10,429 nucleotides of DNA from NCBI GenBank assembly GCA_027080755.1, contig JALWQC010000493.1, forward strand, positions 1-10,429. The letters are read 5' to 3'. Both the position numbers and the translations under genes were made by a program. This stretch comes from Paracoccaceae bacterium. Lineage in GTDB: Bacteria > Pseudomonadota > Alphaproteobacteria > Rhodobacterales > Rhodobacteraceae. Positions 5,301 to 10,429 of the stretch are shown piece by piece (positions within the stretch are counted from its first letter, which is position 1; the number at the start of each line of letters is the position of its first letter). Below the pieces are notes generated by a model that saw only the letters and a program-made list of their open reading frames with translations, was not told the origin of the DNA and did no database searches.

Positions 5301-5536
5301 AAAACAAACTATCCGACCTGAACAACCACCTCTTTGCCCAGCTCGAGCGACTGGGGGATGAGGGGGCTACGACCGAGGACATCGAGCGGGAAACAGCCCG
5401 CGCCGCCGCAATTGTGGATATCTCCGATCAGGTGCTGCATATTGCCGACACGACTCTGAAGGCTGCCAAATTATACGCGCAGCACGGCGACGGCGTGATG
5501 CCCCTGCTGCCGCAAATAGGGAGCGCCAAGAAATGA
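5297..5536 (+). CDS. Conserved-type small phage protein preceding HNH endonuclease
   Basis: The 79-residue helical protein begins KNKLSDLNNHLFAQLERLGD and continues TEDIERETARAAAIVDISDQ, a pattern I recognise from small uncharacterised proteins encoded just before HNH endonucleases in many temperate phages of Gram-negative bacteria (typical form: 'L..LN..LFaqLERL.DE.lt.eel..Ei.RA.ai..i..qii'). I chose ATG 5297, which overlaps the previous stop as ATGA and has GGAGAGG just upstream. ATG 5285 would add four residues. The function in the phages is not known to me. It is predicted to be all alpha-helical, and its place next to the nuclease hints at a shared role in the DNA packaging region. Confidence 0.7.
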   Translation: MKNKLSDLNNHLFAQLERLGDEGATTEDIERETARAAAIVDISDQVLHIADTTLKAAKLYAQHGDGVMPLLPQIGSAKK

Positions 5537-6246
5537 AGCGCGGCAAAATTCCCTACAGCCCCGAGGAACTGGACTGGATCAAAACGCGGGCAACAATGGA
5601 CCGCCGGGAAATGCACGCGCAATTCTGTTCCCGGTTCGCCCGCACCGACGTCTCTTTGCAAAACCTGAACGCCCTGTGCAAACGGAATGGCTGGCTGACC
5701 GGCCGAACCGGGCGTTTCGCAAAGGGCCTGATACCGGCGAACAAGGGCCAGAGGATGCCGTTCAACGCTAACAGCGCCAAAACCCAGTTCAAAAAGGGCC
5801 ATCGCGCGGGGCGCGCCCGGGCGCTTTATAAACCGGTCGGCACAGAACGTATAACCCGCGCCGGATATGTTGAACGCAAAATCAACGATGACCTGCCGCT
5901 ACAGGCCCGCTGGCGCGCAGTGCACCTGATCCGCTGGGAGGCCGCCAACGGCCCGGTGCCGGACGGCCACTGCCTGAAATGCATTGACGGCGACAAGACC
6001 AACACCGACCCGTCAAACTGGCTGTCCATCCCCCGCGCATTGCTGCCGCGCCTGAACGGCCGCTGGGTATCGCTCAGCTACGACGCCGCCGAACCGGAAT
6101 TGCGCCCCTACCTGCTGGCCGTCGCCAAACTGCACCATGCCACGCGCGAAGCCCGGAAAGGAAAACCGTCCGCCGCGGACGCTTCCAAACGCAGCGCGGA
6201 CGCGCGGACGATCAGGCCGCAAGAAACATCCAACCAATTGAAATAA
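5533..6246 (+). CDS. HNH endonuclease, phage type
   Basis: The 237-residue protein has an N-terminal helix-turn-helix-like part (YSPEELDWIKTRATMDRREM to about residue 54), the linker GRFAKGLIPANKGQ with repeated 'FkKG' motifs (60-90), and an HNH-type beta-beta-alpha metal region at about 131-163 with His131 (VHLIRWEAANGPVPDGH), Asp152-Gly153 (CIDGDKTNTDPSNW), Asn157 and Asn162. The His that often precedes I/x-D-G is Cys150 here, as in some phage members. Such nucleases in phages are often placed beside the terminase genes and can cut or nick DNA for packaging. Here no terminase follows: only 10 bases separate its stop from the CCA end of tRNA-Arg. The basic C-terminal tail is variable. AGGGAG at 5518-5523 is the ribosome binding site, and the start overlaps the gene before as ATGA. 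Confidence 0.85.
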   Translation: MKRGKIPYSPEELDWIKTRATMDRREMHAQFCSRFARTDVSLQNLNALCKRNGWLTGRTGRFAKGLIPANKGQRMPFNANSAKTQFKKGHRAGRARALYKPVGTERITRAGYVERKINDDLPLQARWRAVHLIRWEAANGPVPDGHCLKCIDGDKTNTDPSNWLSIPRALLPRLNGRWVSLSYDAAEPELRPYLLAVAKLHHATREARKGKPSAADASKRSADARTIRPQETSNQLK

Positions 6247-6256
6247 TTAAACAATC
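6247..6256. other. Likely attachment-site junction of the element
   Basis: Ten bases lie between the stop of the HNH gene and the CCA end of the minus-strand tRNA-Arg gene. Phage-like genes with an integrase are on one side, and housekeeping genes on the other. Tyrosine integrases of this type usually recombine within the tRNA 3' half, and the element then carries a copy of it at its far end, outside this window to the left. No copy of the tRNA end is visible elsewhere here, so the exact core cannot be set. Confidence 0.6.
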
Positions 6257-6333
6257 TGGCGACCCCTGGAGGACTCGAACCCCCAACCTGCTGATTAGAA
6301 GTCAGCCGCTCTATCCAGTTGAGCTAAGGGGCC
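6257..6333 (-). tRNA. tRNA-Arg (anticodon UCU)
   Basis: The minus strand folds as a full cloverleaf: 7-bp acceptor stem GGCCCCT/AGGGGTC (one G-U), D-stem GCTC/GAGC with loop AACTGGATA, anticodon stem GCTGA/TCAGC around CTTCTAA (anticodon TCT, reading AGA Arg), variable loop AGGTT, and T-arm GGGGG-TTCGAGT-CCTCC. The CCA is encoded at 6257-6259, and the base before it is G. The 77-nt length fits. The tRNA decodes a rare codon in a GC-rich genome. It is the likely integration target of the element, and the rightward phage operon runs into it from its 3' side without a visible terminator. Confidence 0.97.
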
Positions 6334-6409
6334 GTTGCCGCGGGTGTGCCGACGCGGGCCGGGCCCTGTTTGCCGCAAATCGCCGCATTTCGCAAGCCGG
6401 AAATCCGCG

Positions 6410-6667
6410 TCAGATATGCAGCATCCGGCGCAGGATAATCACCCCGATCAAAACCACCAGCGGCGCGAAATCCAGGCCGGCCGTATTGGGCAGCACCCGC
6501 CGGATCGGGGTGTAGATCGGCTCCAGTATCCGGTTCAGGCCATACCAGGCCTTGCCGACGATCGGCTGATAGATGTTCAGCACCTGAAAGCTGATCAGCC
6601 AGCTCATGATGACATGGAGGATCACTACATAATACAACAGGGTCACGGCCCAGCTAAGAAGTATCAT
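6410..6667 (-). CDS. yggT: YggT family small membrane protein
   Basis: The 85-residue protein has one hydrophobic segment near the N-terminus (LLSWAVTLLYYVVILHVIMS) and a second near the C-terminus (DFAPLVVLIGVIILRRML). Between them the family signature RILEPIYTPIRRVLPNTAGL with following D-x-x-P is clear (ILEP..TPIRR.LP...GLDFAP). I chose ATG 6667, which has AGAAGG about seven bases upstream; a longer frame to 6724 would add polar residues. YggT proteins sit in the inner membrane and are linked to osmotic stress tolerance in some species, but their molecular role is not settled. It lies between tRNA-Arg and a divergent thioesterase. Confidence 0.9.
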   Translation of the reverse strand: MILLSWAVTLLYYVVILHVIMSWLISFQVLNIYQPIVGKAWYGLNRILEPIYTPIRRVLPNTAGLDFAPLVVLIGVIILRRMLHI

Positions 6668-6795
6668 TCTTTTACCTTCTGTTTGTTCCTGCCTTGAAAT
6701 AGGGGGCCGCCCCCCCTTGCACAAGCCCCAAACGCCACGTCACCGCTTGCCGCAGGGGGTTTGCTATGCCATCCCTGCCTGCAGGAGGGCCCGAA

Positions 6796-7326
6796 ATGTA
6801 TCCATTTATCCGCATGTTCTACCAGATGTTCAAGCACCGCAACGACCCGCCGCTGGCGCTGGGCGGGGTGCATGTCTCGCAGCATTACTGCCATCCGGTC
6901 GATCTGGACATGTGGGCCGAGCTGAACAACGGCCGCACCCTGACCCTTTACGATCTGGGGCGTATTCCGCTGGCACAGCGCATCGGGCTGCTGGCAGCAC
7001 TGAGACGGCGCAAATGGGGGCTGACGGTGGCGGGATCCTCTGTGCGCTACCGCCGCCGCGTCACTGTCTTTGACAAGTTGGAGATCCGCTCCGCCACCAT
7101 CGGGCGGGACGCGCGGTTTTTCTATGTCCAGCAAACCATGCGCAAAAAGGGCGAGGCGACATCCTCCGCGCTATACCGGCTGGCGGTTACGGGGCCGCAA
7201 GGCATCGTGCCCACCGACGAGGTTACCGCCGAACTGGGCGACCCCGACTGGAACCCGCCCCTGCCCGACTGGGTGCAGGGCTGGATCACCTCGGAAGCGG
7301 ACCGCACCTGGCCGCCGGAAGTTTAG
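6796..7326 (+). CDS. Hot-dog fold acyl-CoA thioesterase-like protein
   Basis: The 176-residue protein resembles the THEM6/4HBT_2-like thioesterase families. The N-terminal motif CHPVDLDMWAELNNGRTLTL (with Asp36 and Asn44-Asn45) then DLGR corresponds to the hot-dog helix and active-site region ('D.D...H.NN..Y....D.gR'), but Trp40 and Glu42 stand where a more usual His may occur. Beta-strands follow (WGLTVAGSSVRYRRRV; DKLEIRSATIG; FFYVQQTMRKKG). I chose ATG 6796 because AGGAGGG at 6783-6789 gives a proper site; an upstream ATG at 6766 has none. The likely reaction is hydrolysis of an acyl-CoA thioester in the cytoplasm; the substrate is unknown. It is divergent from yggT. Confidence 0.75.
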   Translation: MYPFIRMFYQMFKHRNDPPLALGGVHVSQHYCHPVDLDMWAELNNGRTLTLYDLGRIPLAQRIGLLAALRRRKWGLTVAGSSVRYRRRVTVFDKLEIRSATIGRDARFFYVQQTMRKKGEATSSALYRLAVTGPQGIVPTDEVTAELGDPDWNPPLPDWVQGWITSEADRTWPPEV

Positions 7327-7354
7327 GGGCAAACATCGGGCCGGCAACTAAACG

Positions 7355-7380
7355 TTGACAAATTATCGATAAAATATCAT
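7355..7380 (+). promoter_or_regulatory. AT-rich control site in front of the TRAP operon
   Basis: An AT-rich island about 80-100 bases before the binding-protein gene holds TTGACA (7355-7360), the perfect 10-base palindrome TTATCGATAA (7363-7372) and TATCAT (7375-7380). TTGACA and TATCAT are good hexamers but only 14 bases apart, too short for a standard sigma-70 promoter. The palindrome between them is a candidate operator for the transporter's regulator, since TRAP operons are often controlled by substrate-responsive repressors. Confidence 0.4.
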
Positions 7381-7454
7381 CGTATGCGCCTACGGACATC
7401 TGGCCGGCGGTTTTGCGCCGGATCAGCCACTCATGATTTCGGGAGGATACCATC

Positions 7455-8426
7455 ATGAACAAGATTACAGGACTAATCGCAGGGGCGGCAGTCGCCTTCA
7501 GCTTTGGCGCGGCACAGGCGGAAAACTGGGATATGCCCACGCCCTATTCCGACGCCGTGTTCCACACGAAAAACATCATCGAATTTGCCAAGGACGTTGA
7601 AAATGCCACCGACGGCGCCCTGACCATCACCGTGCATTCCGCCGGTTCGCTGTTCAAGCACGCCGACATCAAGAACGCCGTGCGCTCGCGTCAGGTGCCG
7701 ATCGGGGAGTTCTTCCTGTCGCGTCTGGCCAATGAAAACGCCGCCTTCGGGCTGGATTCGCTGCCCTTCCTGGCCGCCAGCTATGACGAGGCGGAAAAGC
7801 TCTGGGCCGCGCAGAAACCGGTGATTACCGAGCTGCTGGCCGAACAGAACCTGATGCCGCTGTTTGCGGTTCCCTGGCCGGCGCAGGGGCTTTACACCAA
7901 GAATGAAATCAAGACGGTTGACGATCTGTCCGGCCTGAAATTCCGCGCCTATAACGCCGCGCTGGAAGAATTCGCAACCCTCGCCGGTGCCGCCCCGACT
8001 CAGGTAGAGGCCCCGGACATCCCGCAGGCCTTCGCCACCGGTCAGGTAGAGGCCATGATCACCTCGCCCTCTACCGGTGCCAGCTCCAAGGCGTGGGATT
8101 TCGTGTCCTACTACACGCCGATCAATGCCTGGGTGCCCAAAAACATCGTTGTCGTGAACAAGCAGATGTTTGACAAGCTCTCGCCCGAGGTGCAGGCCGC
8201 CGTTCTGGCCGCTGCCGCCACCGCCGAAAAACGCGGCTGGGATATGAGCAAGGCCGAAGCCGCCGCCAAAACCGCCATTATGGCTGAAAACGGCATGAAC
8301 ATCGTCGAACCCTCGCCCGAGCTGATCGCCGGCCTGAAGGACATCGGCGCCACCATGCTGGCGGAACTGGAAGCCAAAGCCAGCCCCGAGGCCCTTGAAA
8401 TCATCAAGATCTACAAGGCCAACTAA
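7455..8426 (+). CDS. dctP: TRAP transporter substrate-binding protein (DctP family)
   Basis: The 323-residue protein starts with a clear signal peptide (residues 1-22, basic start, hydrophobic core, cleavage after AQA before ENW), so it acts in the periplasm. The mature part is a DctP-type type II binding protein. The conserved GLKFRAYN motif around Arg164 usually salt-bridges the carboxylate of the ligand, and the PQAFATGQVEAMITS region is the family signature that follows. The C-terminal half holds the hinge and helices (MFDKLSPEVQAAVLAAAATA). Residue count is normal for the family. The ligand is probably an organic acid, but it cannot be read from the sequence. GGGAGGA at 7440-7446 precedes the start. 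It is followed by the two membrane subunits in one operon. Confidence 0.93.
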   Translation: MNKITGLIAGAAVAFSFGAAQAENWDMPTPYSDAVFHTKNIIEFAKDVENATDGALTITVHSAGSLFKHADIKNAVRSRQVPIGEFFLSRLANENAAFGLDSLPFLAASYDEAEKLWAAQKPVITELLAEQNLMPLFAVPWPAQGLYTKNEIKTVDDLSGLKFRAYNAALEEFATLAGAAPTQVEAPDIPQAFATGQVEAMITSPSTGASSKAWDFVSYYTPINAWVPKNIVVVNKQMFDKLSPEVQAAVLAAAATAEKRGWDMSKAEAAAKTAIMAENGMNIVEPSPELIAGLKDIGATMLAELEAKASPEALEIIKIYKAN

Positions 8427-8437
8427 ACCACAACAGG

Positions 8438-8465
8438 CGGGCCGGGCAAATGTCCGGCCCGTTTT
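8438..8465 (+). terminator. Hairpin between binding-protein and small-permease genes
   Basis: The arms CGGGCCGG (8438-8445) and CCGGCCCG (8454-8461) are perfectly complementary. Two more pairs, one of them G-U, close a four-base AAAT loop. TTTTC follows. It resembles an intrinsic terminator but sits inside a transporter operon, so it more likely cuts transcription partially or protects the 3' end of the upstream mRNA. Either would leave more binding protein than permease. Confidence 0.65.
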
Positions 8466-8483
8466 CTGTCAAAAGGGGGTAAA

Positions 8484-9008
8484 ATGCGCAAATTCCTCGA
8501 TATGCTCTATCAGGCCAGCGGGTTTGCCGCCGCCGGATTTATCGTTGTGATCTGTCTGGTGGTTTCGGCGCAGGTCGTGCTTAATCTGGTGACCAAGATT
8601 TTCGGGGCGCAATACGCCTATACCATCCCGTCCTATGCGGATTTCGCCGGATTTTCGCTGGCGGCCGCCTCTTTTCTGGCGCTGGCCTATACGTTGAACA
8701 AGGGCGGGCATATCCGTGTGACCCTGCTGATCCAGACTTTCAGCCGCATCCCGCGCCTGTTTGCGGAACTGTTCTCGCTGGGGCTGGGGGCCTTGATGGC
8801 GGGGTTCATGGCCTATTTCATGATCCGCCTGAATATGGAATCCTACGACTATGGCGACCTGTCCTACGGCATTATTGCCATCCCGATCTGGATCCCGCAG
8901 CTGGCCGTCTCCGGCGGGCTGGTGATCCTGACAATTGCCTTTCTGGACCTGTTCTGGACCACCTTGCGGGCCGGCCATGCCGTCCTTGAAAACCGGGAGC
9001 GCGAATAA
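8484..9008 (+). CDS. dctQ: TRAP transporter small permease subunit (DctQ family)
   Basis: The 174-residue membrane protein has four hydrophobic segments, at about 12-36, 52-70, 92-112 and 133-158, typical of DctQ. The family-typical GGHIRVTLL (74-82), following LNKG, and the PIWIPQL segment before the last helix fit well. The short C-terminus (LENRERE) is charged and cytoplasmic. It pairs with the large subunit in the inner membrane and makes contact with the loaded binding protein. GGGGG just before the ATG at 8484 is the ribosome binding site. The gene lies 57 bases after the binding-protein stop, with the hairpin between, and abuts the large subunit with no gap. Confidence 0.92.
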   Translation: MRKFLDMLYQASGFAAAGFIVVICLVVSAQVVLNLVTKIFGAQYAYTIPSYADFAGFSLAAASFLALAYTLNKGGHIRVTLLIQTFSRIPRLFAELFSLGLGALMAGFMAYFMIRLNMESYDYGDLSYGIIAIPIWIPQLAVSGGLVILTIAFLDLFWTTLRAGHAVLENRERE

Positions 9009-10304
9009 ATGTCCGATCCGATTATTATGCTGGTTCTTCTGCTGGTGCTGCTGGGCCTTCTGGCCGCCGGCGTCTGGGTGGCCATCGCGCTGCTAAGCGT
9101 CGGGATGGTGGCGCTGTTCTTCTTTTCCGGCGCACCGGTCGGGCAGGTGCTGGCGACAACCGTCTGGGGGCAAAGCCACGCCTGGGCGCTGGCGGCGCTG
9201 CCACTGTTTATCCTGATGGGGGAAATCCTGCTACGATCGCGCATGTCCGAGGACATGTTCAAGGGCCTTTCCCCCTGGCTGACCCGCCTGCCCGGGCGGC
9301 TGCTGCACGTCAATATCATCGGCTGCGCCATCTTTGCGGCGGTGTCGGGATCCTCGGCTGCGACGGCCGCGACCATCGGCAAGATGTCGGTGCCCGAGCT
9401 GACCAGACGCGGCTACCCCGAGCGGCTGGTTATCGGCACGCTGGCCGGTTCCGCCACGCTGGGGCTGCTGATCCCGCCCTCGATCATCCTGATTGTCTAC
9501 GGGGTGGCCACCGACCAGTCCATCGCGCGGCTTTTCATCGCCGGCATTCTCCCCGGCCTGATGCTGGTGGCCCTGTTCGGAGGCTACGTCATCCTGCAAT
9601 CCCTGCTACATCCCGCCGCCATCCCGCAGGAAACACAGCACTATACGCTGGGGCAGAAAATCCGCGCCTCGCGCCGGCTGATCCCCGTGTTGCTGCTGAT
9701 ATCCGCGGTGATCGGCTCTATCTACGCGGGCATAGCCTCGCCCACGGATGCGGCGGCGCTGGGGGTCGTGTTCTCTATCCTGCTGGCAAAACTGTCCGGC
9801 GGTTTCAGCATGAAAATGCTGTTGGAGGCCATAATGGGCGCCACCGTCACCTCGGCCATGATTGCCTTCATTCTGGCCGGCGCGGCCTTTCTGACCGTCG
9901 CCATGGGCTTTACCGGCATTCCGCGCAATCTGGCGGCATGGATCGGATCGTTCAACCTGTCCCCGCTGGAACTGCTGGCGGCGCTGACGGTGTTTTTCAT
10001 CCTGCTGGGCTGCTTTCTGGACGGCATTTCGGTGGTGGTCCTGACGACCTCTATCATCATGCCGATGATCCACAGCGCGGGGATAGATCCGCTCTGGTTC
10101 GGGATCTATCTGGTGATCGTGGTGGAAATGTCGCAAATCACGCCGCCGGTGGGGTTCAACCTGTTCGTGATACAGGGGCTGACGGGGATCAACATCCTGT
10201 CCATCGCCCGCTCGGCGCTACCGTTCTTTCTGCTGCTGCTCGGAGCGGTCGGCCTGATCATCGCCTTCCCGCAGATCGTCACCCTGCTGCCAAGCCTGAT
10301 GTAG
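9009..10304 (+). CDS. dctM: TRAP transporter large permease subunit (DctM family)
   Basis: The 431-residue protein has a dozen or so hydrophobic segments and the motifs of the DctM family: FAAVSGSSAATAATIGKM (108-125), RGYPERLVIGTLAGSATLGL with LIPPSI after it, SPTDAAALGVV, LGCFLDGISVVVLTTSI and EMSQITPPVGFNLFVIQG. It uses a Na+ or H+ gradient to move the ligand handed over by the binding protein. ATG 9009 directly follows the previous stop (TAAATG), and GGGAGC lies upstream. The length is normal for the family (about 425-440). The substrate is not determined. Confidence 0.95.
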   Translation: MSDPIIMLVLLLVLLGLLAAGVWVAIALLSVGMVALFFFSGAPVGQVLATTVWGQSHAWALAALPLFILMGEILLRSRMSEDMFKGLSPWLTRLPGRLLHVNIIGCAIFAAVSGSSAATAATIGKMSVPELTRRGYPERLVIGTLAGSATLGLLIPPSIILIVYGVATDQSIARLFIAGILPGLMLVALFGGYVILQSLLHPAAIPQETQHYTLGQKIRASRRLIPVLLLISAVIGSIYAGIASPTDAAALGVVFSILLAKLSGGFSMKMLLEAIMGATVTSAMIAFILAGAAFLTVAMGFTGIPRNLAAWIGSFNLSPLELLAALTVFFILLGCFLDGISVVVLTTSIIMPMIHSAGIDPLWFGIYLVIVVEMSQITPPVGFNLFVIQGLTGINILSIARSALPFFLLLLGAVGLIIAFPQIVTLLPSLM

Positions 10305-10306
10305 CC

Positions 10307-10429
10307 CTAAAGCGAGGTCGCGGCCCGCGCTGCCTGATCGTAGATCCCCGACAGGCGGCGCAGGGTGGCGGCGACCTCGCGCATTTCCTCGCCATCCATG
10401 TTCAGCCCGTCAATCAGGCATTGCGTGCG
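10307..10429 (-). CDS. C-terminal end of an unrecognised protein (partial)
   Basis: On the minus strand the last 40 codons of a gene are visible, ending in TAG at 10307. The residues (CLIDGLNMDGEEMREVAATL then RRLSGIYDQAARAATSL) form an alpha-helical, charged end. The gene is convergent with the large permease gene, with a gap of two bases. The start is beyond the window, and I do not recognise the family. Confidence 0.55.
   Translation of the reverse strand, partial: RTQCLIDGLNMDGEEMREVAATLRRLSGIYDQAARAATSL

Noticed and set aside
6247..6256. Intrinsic terminator after the HNH gene
   Set aside because: Only a 4-base ATTG/CAAT pairing with an AT-rich loop is visible and no T-run follows.
6335..6697. 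Plus-strand frame opposite yggT
   Set aside because: The minus strand carries the clear YggT signature; the plus frame is a Gln/His/Asp-rich shadow.
8469..8978. Minus-strand open frame opposite the small permease
   Set aside because: The plus strand encodes a clear membrane subunit; the minus product is Gln/Gly/Arg-rich and low in hydrophobic pattern, typical of a shadow frame.
9606..10136. Minus-strand open frame opposite the large permease
   Set aside because: A His/Arg/Gln-rich translation of the reverse strand of membrane-protein codons; not a real protein.
1..10429. CRISPR array, tandem repeats or insertion sequence
   Set aside because: No regularly spaced direct repeats and no transposase were found; the only recombinase is the tyrosine integrase.

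Overview
The window looks like alphaproteobacterial chromosome, most likely Rhodobacterales. Reasons are the high GC content, the C4-dicarboxylate-type TRAP transporter, and a CI/Cro-type switch, integrase and small ORFs of the style seen in Rhodobacteraceae prophages. The lineage is an inference from protein style, because no marker gene was compared. Two parts meet at a tRNA-Arg(UCU) gene on the minus strand (6257-6333): an integrated phage-like element (1 to about 6256) and ordinary host chromosome (about 6257 to 10429).

Element, control region (1-1617). A small Cro/YdaS-like DNA-binding protein reads left and a CI-like repressor with a helix-turn-helix and a LexA/S24-type C-terminal fold reads right. 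The 83 bp between them holds several inverted repeats. Convergent to the repressor is an unrecognised 113-residue gene with its own upstream region. A second control region at about 1500-1565 repeats sequence elements of the first, so one repressor probably controls both promoters.

Element, rightward operon (1618-6246). Twelve genes are packed head to tail, nearly all by ATGA/TGATG overlaps: an unknown protein, an AlpA/MerR-like excisionase candidate, an unknown protein, a tyrosine recombinase, then a run of small unknown proteins including one ribbon-helix-helix protein, and finally an HNH endonuclease. The HNH gene stops 10 nt before the CCA end of the tRNA gene, which fits integration at the tRNA 3' end. 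The other attachment site, and any replication or virion genes, lie outside the window to the left. Prophage, phage satellite and decayed element therefore cannot be told apart here.

Host side (6257-10429). tRNA-Arg is followed by yggT on the minus strand (small membrane protein) and a divergent hot-dog acyl-CoA thioesterase. Next comes a three-gene TRAP transporter operon (periplasmic binding protein, small and large permease subunits) with a stable hairpin after the binding-protein gene. The window ends in the C-terminus of an unrecognised minus-strand gene.

No CRISPR array, rRNA gene or insertion sequence was seen. The parts closest to undescribed biology are the unknown small-gene operon, the convergent 113-residue gene, and the way integration at the tRNA may cut the phage early operon right after HNH.
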